From positions 1-14,411 of the forward strand of contig DASWVC010000332.1 in NCBI GenBank assembly GCA_036401335.1: a stretch of 14,411 nucleotides of DNA. Reading direction: 5' to 3'. The translations under genes and the position numbers were made by a program. Each line of letters starts with the position of its first letter. Position 1 is the first letter of the stretch. A model generated the notes under the pieces. The model was not told the DNA's origin. It did no database searches and saw nothing but the letters and a program-made list of their open reading frames with translations. This document shows, piece by piece, positions 1 through 6,762 of the stretch. Source of the stretch: DASWVC01 sp036401335 (GTDB lineage: Bacteria > Verrucomicrobiota > Verrucomicrobiia > Chthoniobacterales > JAFAMB01).

Positions 1-165
1 GAATCGGGCCGCGCGTGTGGCGTCCGGCGCCTCCAGGCGGCCTTAGCTGCTTGGCCAGACGGCGTGCCGCCGTTACCCTCCACCAGACTTAAACTCCTCA
101 AACGGCAGATGTACGGACGCGCAAATTTCGACTTACTGCGCTGGCGGGTGCTCCTGGCCGCCTAA
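1..165 (+). pseudogene. ISL3-family transposase, decayed C-terminal fragment
   Basis: Frame 1 is open from the window edge to a TAA at 163-165 and gives 54 residues. The end, LKLLKRQMYGRANFDLLRWR, is the typical C-terminus of ISL3-family DDE transposases (known family feature). In intact members this is preceded by a W-S-N-G-x-x-E-G block carrying the last catalytic Glu. Here the same spacing reads W-P-D-G-V-P-P-L, so the Glu-Gly pair is lost, and the residues further upstream do not look like the family. The copy therefore appears inactive. Its 5' part lies outside the window, so it is unknown whether the rest of the element survives. The family assignment comes from motif recall, not a search. 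Confidence 0.72.
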
Positions 166-253
166 CCCCGATGCTCGACTAAAAAGGCGGTTTACGGATG
201 CGATGCCAAGACAGGTCGCGTTGGTACGAAACCACGCAAAGCGGGGGAGAGCC
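1..253 (+). mobile_element. Right end of an ISL3-like insertion sequence (remnant)
   Basis: Downstream of the transposase stop there is about 88 bases of non-coding sequence ending in CGCAAAGCGGGGGAGAGCC (to 253). Reversed, it begins GGCTCTCCCCC. ISL3-type elements commonly have termini beginning GG(C/T)TCT, so position 253 is a candidate right boundary. The left end is outside the window, so neither the inverted-repeat partner nor the direct repeat can be checked. A run of eight C then five G follows at 255-267. The boundary is inferred; the transposase tail is the firmer part. Confidence 0.42.
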
Positions 254-502
254 GCCCCCCCCGGGGGAGGCTCACTCGTTGGGGCTCACCTCCAGCTGCA
301 AGTCCGGACCCGAGTGCTCAGCGGGACCTGGCGGGCCACCGTATCGCGATGGCATCCCGGAATAAAGCGACCGCCTGAGGTGAAGGCCGCGTAGCCCCCG
401 TTTTGTCCTCGTCTCCGCGTGAAGCGTGCCACAACTTTTTGTGCTCCCGTGGCCAAATCGATTTAGGCCTTAACCATGCACGGGTTTCGCCAAATGGAGC
501 TT
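254..502. other. Intergenic stretch, no gene recognised
   Basis: This stretch lies between the presumed insertion-sequence end and the cupin stop codon. A 63-codon plus-strand open frame (203-394) crosses the presumed IS boundary. It has no recognisable motif and an Arg/Pro/Gly-rich composition typical of chance frames in GC-rich DNA. On the minus strand a short frame ends at about 279 with residues DLQLEVSPNE, also unrecognised. No convincing terminator for the cupin gene was seen. Confidence 0.4.
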
Positions 503-934
503 TCAGTTGTGATCAAGCGTGACGAGGTCTTTCTGGGTGGCGTCAGCAATAAAAACTGCCAGCAACTTTGCGGGCTTGGTGCCACTCGCGTTCTCGCTCA
601 CGATGTGATGAACGCCCGGATTCTCCGTCCAGCTTTCACCGGCATGGAACACCTGAGCGTTGCCGTTATCGATTCGGCTGCGGATAGCCCCTTCCAAGAC
701 GTATCCGATGACGAAAGCCTGGCCGTGGCGATGCGGTGGTGTTTTGCCGCCCGGCGGATAGGTGACGACCAGCGCGGTGAGCACTCTGCCGGTGACGTTC
801 GCGAGGGTATGGGCAAAGGCCGGAGTGATCGTCTCGCGCGGCGCTTCCGGGCCTGCGGCCAAACCAGCAGTCGGGACGCCGGCAAACACGAACGTTACGA
901 ACACGGTTGCTAGTGCGATTGACTGGATCTTCAT
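503..934 (-). CDS. Secreted cupin-domain protein
   Basis: A small single-domain cupin of 143 residues from the chosen start. The N-terminus MKIQSIALATVFVTFVF followed by AGVPTAGLAAG is a signal peptide, so the protein is probably periplasmic. The cupin core shows PPGGKTPPHRHGQ, with the H-x-H metal-ligand pair at about residues 56-58, then YVLEGAIRS, and a second motif around PGVHHIVSENAS. The family binds a metal in a beta-barrel; no enzymatic substrate can be read from the sequence. An in-frame ATG at 946 adds four residues (MDQT) and is equally possible, as neither start has a clear Shine-Dalgarno site. The frame stays open to a TTG at 1003, but those extra residues match the tail of a decayed epimerase, so they are not part of this gene. 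Confidence 0.8.
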   Translation of the reverse strand: MKIQSIALATVFVTFVFAGVPTAGLAAGPEAPRETITPAFAHTLANVTGRVLTALVVTYPPGGKTPPHRHGQAFVIGYVLEGAIRSRIDNGNAQVFHAGESWTENPGVHHIVSENASGTKPAKLLAVFIADATQKDLVTLDHN

Positions 935-970
935 GGTTTGGTCCATACTTGACAATTCGACCATAAGAAC

Positions 971-1139
971 CAAGCCCCGAGCCAGCGCTCGAAAGGCCGG
1001 CAACCACCGGCTGACCGGAGAAAGGATCGTCCTCGACGACGTCGTAAATTCCGGGCGGCACGATCAGAGCGGCGGTGGTGGCCAGAGCCGCGTCCTTGAG
1101 GTGAATCCAAGACCAGACCCTCTGGCTTTGTCCGACAAA
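971..1139 (-). pseudogene. NAD-dependent epimerase/dehydratase remnant, frameshifted
   Basis: The minus strand reads FVGQSQRVWSWIHLKDAALA then TTAALIVPPGIYDVVEDDP. This closely follows the C-terminal half of extended SDR epimerases (known pattern: VGxGxxVWSFIHVDDAAxAT, PGIYNVVDDDP). The expected continuation, SPVSRWLPAFRALARG, is present but in the next frame. One extra base in the run at about 1022-1024 explains the break. Neither the N-terminal Rossmann half nor the rest of the C-terminus is visible. The fragment sits between the quinone-oxidoreductase stop (1196) and the cupin start, and its tail supplies the apparent upstream extension of the cupin frame. It is a gene relic, not an active enzyme. 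Confidence 0.68.
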
Positions 1140-1195
1140 ACGAATTTTGCGCCAGAACCGTTCTAGGGGTCCGCACACGGCACGACGCGCCGCCG

Positions 1196-2122
1196 TCATG
1201 GGGTTGAGACTTGGAGAACCGCCTTGCCACGGCTCGGCTTTTTGGAAGGAAAATACGCCCGGGCGCCCTCCTCTAGCGGGAGCACGTCACCAAGAATTGG
1301 CCGAATGGTCCCTGCGTCGATGAGCCTGGCAAGCTCCGCGAGTTGTTCCCGGTTGGGCTCGACGATGAAGAAAGCCCCTTTTACCTGAGGGTCTTCACTG
1401 GATTCCGCGTCCGTGGCCACCGTCACCACGCGCCCGCCCGGTTTGATGGCCCGGAATGAGCGCGCCAACGTCTCCCCACCGACAAGGTCCAGGATGAGGT
1501 CGGCAACGGCCGCCGCCCCCTCGAACCTGGTTTTTCGGTAATCGATGGGCTTGTGGGCGCCCAAGCTTCGGACGAATTCGGCATTCGCCTCTGAAACCGT
1601 CGTCGCCACAAATGCCCCCCGCCAAGCCGCCAACTGGACGGCCATACTGCCCACGCCCCCTGCGCCTCCATGGATGAGGACTTTCTGGCCGGCCTCCAGT
1701 CTTCCACGCACGAAGAGCGCCTGCCAGGCCGTGAGCGCTGAAATCGGCACGGCGGCCGCGTGCAGGTGATCGATGGCCGCCGGCTTCGGCGCGATCCCGG
1801 CGGGTGACGCCACGCAGTACTCGGCGGCGGCGCCGTCGCTGAACCAGTCGTTTAACCCGTAGACAGGCTCGCCCTTTCTTAAACCCACGACCTCCGAGCC
1901 GACGGCCTCAATCACCCCGGAAAATTCGTGGCTCGGGATGGGGTGCGATCGTGGAGCACCCCCTCGAGTATGCCAGGTCGGGTACCAGTCAAGTTCGCCG
2001 GGGGTGACGGCGGTGGCGTGGACCCGAATCAGGACTTCACCGCTGCCGGCTGCAGGCAGCGGTGCCTCCTCGAGGACCACACCTGCGCTGCCGCCAGAGC
2101 GATAGCATCGAAGGCCATTCAT
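1196..2122 (-). CDS. Zinc-independent MDR oxidoreductase, NADPH:quinone reductase-like
   Basis: 308 residues, a normal length for the quinone-oxidoreductase branch of the medium-chain dehydrogenase/reductase superfamily. The N-terminal GroES-like half contains GEVLIRVHATAVTPGELDWY and SHEFSGV (about 64-70). The nucleotide-binding half starts with VLIHGGAGGVGSMAVQLA (148-165), a Rossmann glycine-rich loop, followed by DYRKT and an IKPGGRVV segment. The structural zinc cysteine cluster of alcohol dehydrogenases is absent, which supports the zinc-independent group. The likely reaction is NADPH-dependent reduction of a quinone or activated alkene in the cytoplasm; the substrate is unknown. The ATG at 2122 is preceded by a modest GAAG Shine-Dalgarno about 5 bases upstream. 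It reads toward the epimerase remnant and the cupin gene. Confidence 0.88.
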   Translation of the reverse strand: MNGLRCYRSGGSAGVVLEEAPLPAAGSGEVLIRVHATAVTPGELDWYPTWHTRGGAPRSHPIPSHEFSGVIEAVGSEVVGLRKGEPVYGLNDWFSDGAAAEYCVASPAGIAPKPAAIDHLHAAAVPISALTAWQALFVRGRLEAGQKVLIHGGAGGVGSMAVQLAAWRGAFVATTVSEANAEFVRSLGAHKPIDYRKTRFEGAAAVADLILDLVGGETLARSFRAIKPGGRVVTVATDAESSEDPQVKGAFFIVEPNREQLAELARLIDAGTIRPILGDVLPLEEGARAYFPSKKPSRGKAVLQVSTP

Positions 2123-2484
2123 CGCTTCAGTTTACCACGGATCAATTTCGGGCCGCTAACCCTGTTTGCATGCCGCCCGAAGGACGTGAGCAACGCAACG
2201 AATACCGCAAACTACGGTACAGAACCCGCGGCTCGCACTCGGAGTACATCTGCGCGGTCGCGGCCACGTCGACGCTTGCCTTGGTCGCACATCAATTTCT
2301 TGGCTACCCACTTTAGACCGCGTGCTCTCTTCTCAGCGGATGCGAGGCCTATCACGAACCGGTTCGCCCTCCGCGAAATGCTGTTCTTCCTTTCCCAGGG
2401 TTAGACTAACCGCACGGCATGATTGTCAGGACTCCTTTCGGAAAGACGCTCCTCCAAGAGGGACGAGACGAAGCCGGGGCTTTT
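2123..2484. other. Intergenic stretch upstream of the MDR oxidoreductase gene
   Basis: Both strands were read for coding remnants and none was recognised; the plus-strand open frames here are short and motif-free. The stretch should hold the promoter of the oxidoreductase gene, but no convincing -35/-10 pair stood out. The hairpin repeat cluster starts immediately to the right. Confidence 0.4.
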
Positions 2485-2625
2485 GGGGGCAAGTTCCCCT
2501 ACCGGGGCGACACCTGCTTCCCGGTCGGCAAGGGACTGCCGACCCTACCGGAGGGCACGTCACGTTTCCCGGCGGCGAAGGGACACCCCGACACCCGGCG
2601 GCGAAAGGACTCGCCGCCCTACCGG
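2485..2625 (+). repeat. Cluster of REP-like hairpin repeats (about four units)
   Basis: A recurring unit reads: CCGG start, 6-8 base stem arm, loop (A)AGGAC or AGGGAC, matching arm, then CTACCGG. Unit B (2523-2551): arms GGTCGGCA / TGCCGACC, loop AGGGAC, perfect 8-bp stem. Unit D (2597-2625): arms GGCGGCGA / TCGCCGCC, loop AAGGAC, perfect 8-bp stem. Unit C (2571-2598) has the left arm and loop of D but a decayed right arm. Unit A (2485-2505) has a short GGGG/CCCC stem before TACCGG. Arms differ between B and D while pairing, loop and tail are kept. The cluster ends 15 bases beyond the MFS stop codon, so it may lie in that transcript's 3' end. Confidence 0.75.
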
Positions 2626-2640
2626 CTGACTTCCACGCCG

Positions 2641-3993
2641 TTACGCCGAAACATTTTTTTCCCGGTCACCACGGGGTGGTCCTTCCAGTCGGTTCGAATG
2701 TTTTTCGCCCGGCGCGTTCACGGAACGTGGAAGCCGGAGGGCGGCGATCAAACCGAGTACGGCTGCAAACGACATCCAGAGACCCGGCACGGCGCGGTTC
2801 CCGGTTGCATGAATCAGGTAAGTGCAGATGGCCGGGGTAAACCCGCCCAACAGAGCGGTTGCGAGGCTGTAGGCCAGGGAAAAGCCGCTTGTGCGAACTT
2901 CCACCGGCATTACCTCCGTGAGGGCTACAACCATTGCGCCGTTGTAACTGGCGTAGATAAATGACAGCCAAAGTTCGACGGAAAGCAACCGCAGGAAGGA
3001 CGGTTGCGCCGTCAACCAGAGCATGGCCGGGTAGGCGGTCAGCAACGCCAAAAGCGTGAAGGCAAGTAGGAGCGGTTTACGCCCGAACCGGTCCGAGGCG
3101 GCGCCCATCACGGGCAACCAAAGGAAGTTAGAGAGTCCCACGCACAGCGTCACCACCAGGCTCATCACCGAAGTCAGGTGCAGTTCGGCCACACCGAACG
3201 TCGGCGTGTAGGCCGTGATGAGGTAAAAAGAAACGGTCGTCATGGCGACCATCATGATGCCGATCAGCACGATGCCCCAGTTCGTGACCAGCGTTCGCGC
3301 GATTTGTCGGATGGCCGGGTGGTGCTGCCGGGCCTGAAAAGCTTCCGTTTCCGCCAGCGACCGTCGTAAAACAAAAAGAAATGGGATGATGAGACAGCCA
3401 ACGAGGAAAGGAATTCGCCAGCCCCACAGGTCTATCACGGGGGGTGAAAGCAGTGAGCTTAATGCCACCCCTAGGAGCGCCGCAACCATCACCGCCACTT
3501 GTTGGCTGGCGGATTGCCAGCTGACGTAAAAACCTTTGTGGCCCGGCGTGGCTATTTCCGACAAATAGACCGAAACGCCCCCAAGCTCGACGCCGGCCGA
3601 AAATCCCTGCAGCAGTCGGCTCAAGAGGATCAAAAGGGGAGCGATCAACCCCAGCTGCGCGTAGCCGGGCAAACAGGCAATCGTCAGCGTGCCCACCGAC
3701 ATCAATGCCAGTGTCAGCAGCAATCCCGCCCGCCTGCCGAACCGGTCGATGTAGGCGCCGAGCACCACCGCCCCGATCGGTCGCATCAAAAATCCCGCCC
3801 CGAAGGTCATGAAGGACAGCATCAACGAAGCGTACGGGTTCTGGACGGGGAAAAAGGTACGACCGATCGGGGCGGCGTAATACCCGAAAACAATGAAATC
3901 GTACATCTCCAGGAAATTGCCGCTGGAGACGCGGATCACATTCTTAACGGCCGCGCTCCGGTCGCCAGCGCCTGGCCGGCTCGTGGGTTTCAT
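2641..3993 (-). CDS. MFS citrate/tricarballylate:proton symporter (CitA/TcuC-like)
   Basis: 450 residues from the ATG at 3993. It strongly resembles the CitA/TcuC branch of the metabolite:H+ symporter family, in which 12-helix inner-membrane proteins import citrate or tricarballylate with protons. Family-typical stretches are SGNFLEMYDF (24-33) in helix 1; GFLMRPIGAVVLGAYIDRFG with RR (about 67-88), the helix 2-3 MFS signature; RLLQGFSAGVELGGVSVYLS (126-145); and GFYVSWQSASQQVAV. The second half repeats the loop signature as ASDRFGRKP. The open frame extends 66 codons upstream, but that part is Arg-rich and unlike the family, so the internal ATG is preferred; a weak AGG lies about 6 bases before it. 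Substrate specificity within the branch cannot be settled. No citrate-metabolism or tcuAB genes are nearby. Confidence 0.87.
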   Translation of the reverse strand: MKPTSRPGAGDRSAAVKNVIRVSSGNFLEMYDFIVFGYYAAPIGRTFFPVQNPYASLMLSFMTFGAGFLMRPIGAVVLGAYIDRFGRRAGLLLTLALMSVGTLTIACLPGYAQLGLIAPLLILLSRLLQGFSAGVELGGVSVYLSEIATPGHKGFYVSWQSASQQVAVMVAALLGVALSSLLSPPVIDLWGWRIPFLVGCLIIPFLFVLRRSLAETEAFQARQHHPAIRQIARTLVTNWGIVLIGIMMVAMTTVSFYLITAYTPTFGVAELHLTSVMSLVVTLCVGLSNFLWLPVMGAASDRFGRKPLLLAFTLLALLTAYPAMLWLTAQPSFLRLLSVELWLSFIYASYNGAMVVALTEVMPVEVRTSGFSLAYSLATALLGGFTPAICTYLIHATGNRAVPGLWMSFAAVLGLIAALRLPRSVNAPGEKHSNRLEGPPRGDREKNVSA

Positions 3994-4061
3994 GGTGCCT
4001 GGATGGATCGGCGAGGAGAAAGCGTGTCCCGGACCGATTCTCGTTTTGCGGAAGGCCGACC

Positions 4062-4511
4062 TCAGGGCTGACGACTCTCGTCGACTTCGTAAAAGTCGAA
4101 GAAGGTCACGATGTCGGGACGGTTTCCCAGACCATTGGCCTCCTTGTGTGCCTCCAAGGCGCGCGTGCCGCCGTCGCGATCGTCGCGCCACCCGCGCTTT
4201 CGAGCGAAACTGCTGAAGATGTTTATCTCCTCGTCATTTGGCCTCCGACCTTGCTCGAAGCACCACTCGAGAACCTGCTCATCGGTGCCGCCCGCCAGGA
4301 CGCGCTCGACCAGCGCAGCATAGGTCACCTGCAAAAACCGGCAGCAGCGGCCATCCGACCCCCGGCCGAGGTGCTCGAGGTAGTCGGTGGAAAGCATGCC
4401 ATCGGCGTGGCGGCGGATCTTGTCCAGCATCCGTGCAAAGTACACCAAACCGCCGGTGTCCTGGTACGCGCTGCACGGTGCTGGGTGACGTCTGGTTTCA
4501 TCGAAGGGCAC
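4062..4511 (-). CDS. DUF5069 domain-containing protein
   Basis: 149 residues from a GTG start. It carries the full DUF5069 pattern: GGLVYFARMLDK (20-31), LGRGSDGRCCRFL (48-60), then VLEWCFEQGRRPNDEEI, the FARKRGWRDD segment and a C-terminal DIVTFFDFYEVDE. The family is small and cytosolic with no assigned function, and is common in Verrucomicrobiota and Planctomycetota (recall). The GTG at 4511 is chosen because an AAAGGAAA purine tract sits about 3 bases upstream and because the homologous region starts soon after. The frame continues upstream to a TTG at 4643, but that part is low-complexity and family-unlike. It precedes the MFS gene by 68 bases on the same strand and may be co-transcribed with it. 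No function is proposed. Confidence 0.8.
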   Translation of the reverse strand: MPFDETRRHPAPCSAYQDTGGLVYFARMLDKIRRHADGMLSTDYLEHLGRGSDGRCCRFLQVTYAALVERVLAGGTDEQVLEWCFEQGRRPNDEEINIFSSFARKRGWRDDRDGGTRALEAHKEANGLGNRPDIVTFFDFYEVDESRQP

Positions 4512-4748
4512 AAGCTTTCCTTTGACCTTACCGGCAGCACACTGACAAGGAAATAACAGCGAGCAGGGGGGGTATCCTCCGCCGCCGTAATCTTCGCAGG
4601 GCTTAGAGCTCCGTAGCCTGCGCTCGGGCGAACGCGCGGCCAAGGCTTTTGAAATGGCCGTGCTCGCGCCGGCAAAGCGGCCCTTGGGTGAAGACCAGGT
4701 TCCCTCTGTCAGGCGTTCGTGTTCATGTTGTGCATAGGTTTCTCGACG

Positions 4749-4777
4749 TCGTCGCCAGGGACTGCGTCCGCTACCGG
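4749..4777 (+). repeat. Decayed copy of the AGGGAC/CTACCGG hairpin repeat
   Basis: AGGGAC (4757-4762), eight bases, then CTACCGG (4771-4777) reproduces exactly the loop-to-tail geometry of the units at 2523-2551 and 2597-2625. The arms (TCGTCGCC and TGCGTCCG) no longer pair. The CTA of the tail is the complement of the TAG stop of the KimA-like gene, so the repeat overlaps the end of that gene. Orientation relative to the adjacent minus-strand gene end is the same as in the 2485-2625 cluster. Confidence 0.5.
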
Positions 4778-6699
4778 TCCAGCCGCGCTGGAAATTCCTC
4801 CTGGGACACCTCGCAAACGGCGCGTTTCGTCTTGGCTCGCCGTTCCAGGTACCACGGCACGCTGATGATCACGATACGGGGATGGCCATTGAACAGAAGC
4901 AGCGTTCGCAGCAAGGCTGCCCGCTGATTGTTCAGGAAACTGACGTACCAGCGGTCCACCAGTTCGGGAATCACCACGGCGATCAGGCGGCCCGGGTTTT
5001 CACGTTCCAACTTCCAGACGTGTTCCAGAATCAGGCTGACGACACGCCGGTAGGGAGACTTCAACAACACAAACTTTGCGGGCGGGAGCCTCGCTTCCTG
5101 AACCGATTGCTCCGCCGCTTCAAGCCAATCCCCGCTTGGTTTTTCCGGGTCGTCTTCGTGCTCAACGTGGAGCAGTTCCACCTCGGGCGACAGCGTGTAG
5201 GCAGTCTGGAGCGCCTTTTGGGCCACGCAATCCCAACGATCGACAAACACCACAGCAATCGGCGGCTCCGACGGCTTGAAGCTGACGTGCGGCGCAGCCG
5301 CGATTCGCCGGGCGATTTTTGAGGCATGCCCCTTGATGCCGAGCATCACGGCGTACATGCAGGGCAGAACGATGACCACCAGCCAGGCGCCTTCGGTAAA
5401 CTTCGCGACGACAATGATGACCAGCGCAGCCCCCGTGGCCGCTGCGCCCAGCCCATTAATGAAGACGCTGGCGTGCGATCGTTTCCCTTCCTTGAGCCAA
5501 TGCCGGACCATGCCCGCCTGGGAAAGGGTAAACGTCCCGAATGCACCCACCGCAAAGAGCGGGATCAACCGGTCGGTGACCCCGTTGAAAAAGACGAGCA
5601 ACCCGGCTGTCACGAGGCTCAGCACACAGATGCCCTGGGTAAAAACCAGCCGGCGACCCCTCAGCGTAAAAGCATAAGGCAAATAGCCGTCGTGAGCGAC
5701 CCGCTGGCAGAGACGTGGGAAACCTGCAAAGGAGGTGTTGGCCGAAAGGCTTAAAACCGCCAGGATCGACGCGATGGTCAGGTAGTAGAGGGGTCCTCGA
5801 CCCCAGATTGCGCCGATGACGAGAGAAAGCAGGCTTTGGTAACCCGGCTGACCCGGGTCGGTGGCGACAAGGCGATAAAAAGGCAGGATGAACGCAACGC
5901 CGACCAACAGAAATGCCAGGATCGCCACGATCAGGGTCAGGCAGCGCCGGGCGTTGTCGATCACGGGTTCTTTAAAGGCCTGAATGCCATTGCTGACCGC
6001 CTCGACCCCGGTCAGGGCGGTGCATCCTGCGGCAAAGGCACGCAGGAGCAACCACCAGCTGACCTGCTCCTGGGGAGGCGCCGGGACAGGAGGCGGAGTG
6101 AGCGCCTGCGGGTGGCCGGCCGAGAGTATGATCTTGATGATGCCGGTTACCACGACTGCTCCCAGGCACAGAACGAAGACCGCCATCGGTGGCATGAAGG
6201 CCCGGGCCGATTCACGAACGCCACGCAGGTTGATGAACGTAAGCAAAACCAGCACCGAAAGGCAGATCCACAGCGCGTAAGGCTGCAGCGGCGGGACGGC
6301 CGAGATGAGCGCGTTCACGCCCGAAGAAATGCCCACTGCCGTGTTCAGCGCGTAGTCAATCATCAGCGCGACTGCGGCCAGCAGTCCGGCATGCTCGCCC
6401 AGGTTCTCCTTGGCTACCGTGTACGAGCCAGCCCCGCTCGGGTAAGCCACGATGGTCTGCCGGTAACTGAAGTACACAATCAGCAGCAGCGTGACCACGA
6501 GGCCGAGGATCGGCAGACAGAAGCCGAGGCCGGCCAATCCGAGCGGGAGCAGCACCGTCAGGGCTGCTTCCGGCCCGTAGGCGGCCGAGCCCAGCCCGTC
6601 CAATCCGAAGACGGCGACACCGGCAACCGGACTGACTCGCTGTTCTTTGTCTTCCGACGAAGCCAGGCGCCGGCCAAGCAGAACATCAATCAAAGCCAT
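4771..6699 (-). CDS. APC-superfamily permease, KimA-like (probable K+ uptake)
   Basis: 642 residues. The start has the KimA-type pattern: RRLASSEDKEQRVSPVAGVA then GLDGLGSAAYGPEAALTVL. In Bacillus subtilis KimA an Asp and a Tyr in this helix 1 motif contribute to K+ binding (recall). The equivalents here, D34 and Y41, keep the same 7-residue spacing. About 12 hydrophobic segments occupy roughly 25-450. The soluble C-terminal part (about 485-640) contains PIAVVFVDRWD, VVIPELVDRWYVSFLNNQRA and IVIISVPWYLERR, which match the cytosolic USP-like domain of KimA. The likely role is proton-driven K+ import; a general amino-acid permease is the alternative. The ATG at 6699 has no clear Shine-Dalgarno. 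The stop codon lies in a repeat relic. It follows the catalase-like gene by 63 bases on the same strand. Confidence 0.82.
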   Translation of the reverse strand: MALIDVLLGRRLASSEDKEQRVSPVAGVAVFGLDGLGSAAYGPEAALTVLLPLGLAGLGFCLPILGLVVTLLLIVYFSYRQTIVAYPSGAGSYTVAKENLGEHAGLLAAVALMIDYALNTAVGISSGVNALISAVPPLQPYALWICLSVLVLLTFINLRGVRESARAFMPPMAVFVLCLGAVVVTGIIKIILSAGHPQALTPPPVPAPPQEQVSWWLLLRAFAAGCTALTGVEAVSNGIQAFKEPVIDNARRCLTLIVAILAFLLVGVAFILPFYRLVATDPGQPGYQSLLSLVIGAIWGRGPLYYLTIASILAVLSLSANTSFAGFPRLCQRVAHDGYLPYAFTLRGRRLVFTQGICVLSLVTAGLLVFFNGVTDRLIPLFAVGAFGTFTLSQAGMVRHWLKEGKRSHASVFINGLGAAATGAALVIIVVAKFTEGAWLVVIVLPCMYAVMLGIKGHASKIARRIAAAPHVSFKPSEPPIAVVFVDRWDCVAQKALQTAYTLSPEVELLHVEHEDDPEKPSGDWLEAAEQSVQEARLPPAKFVLLKSPYRRVVSLILEHVWKLERENPGRLIAVVIPELVDRWYVSFLNNQRAALLRTLLLFNGHPRIVIISVPWYLERRAKTKRAVCEVSQEEFPARLDR

Positions 6700-6762
6700 A
6701 CGTGAGGGAAGCGAACCGCTCGTGCATGCCGCCCACGCACAAAGGGCATGGCAGCATTGGCT

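Noticed and set aside
203..394. 63-codon plus-strand frame in the left intergenic region
   Set aside because: It crosses the presumed IS boundary, has no motif and no convincing ribosome site, and its composition fits chance.
935..1003. Longer cupin start at TTG 1003
   Set aside because: The added residues match the tail of the epimerase relic and would bury the signal peptide.
2485..2625. Possible CRISPR array
   Set aside because: Repeats are self-complementary hairpins of uneven length with no regular unique spacers; no cas genes are present.
3994..4191. Longer MFS start at 4191
   Set aside because: The 66 extra residues are Arg/Ser-rich, unlike the family, and would overlap the end of the DUF5069 gene.
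5836..6705. 289-codon plus-strand open frame opposite the KimA-like gene
   Set aside because: Its product is dominated by Arg, Gln, Asp and His with no motif, typical of the antisense of a hydrophobic GC-rich gene. The minus strand encodes a clear permease.
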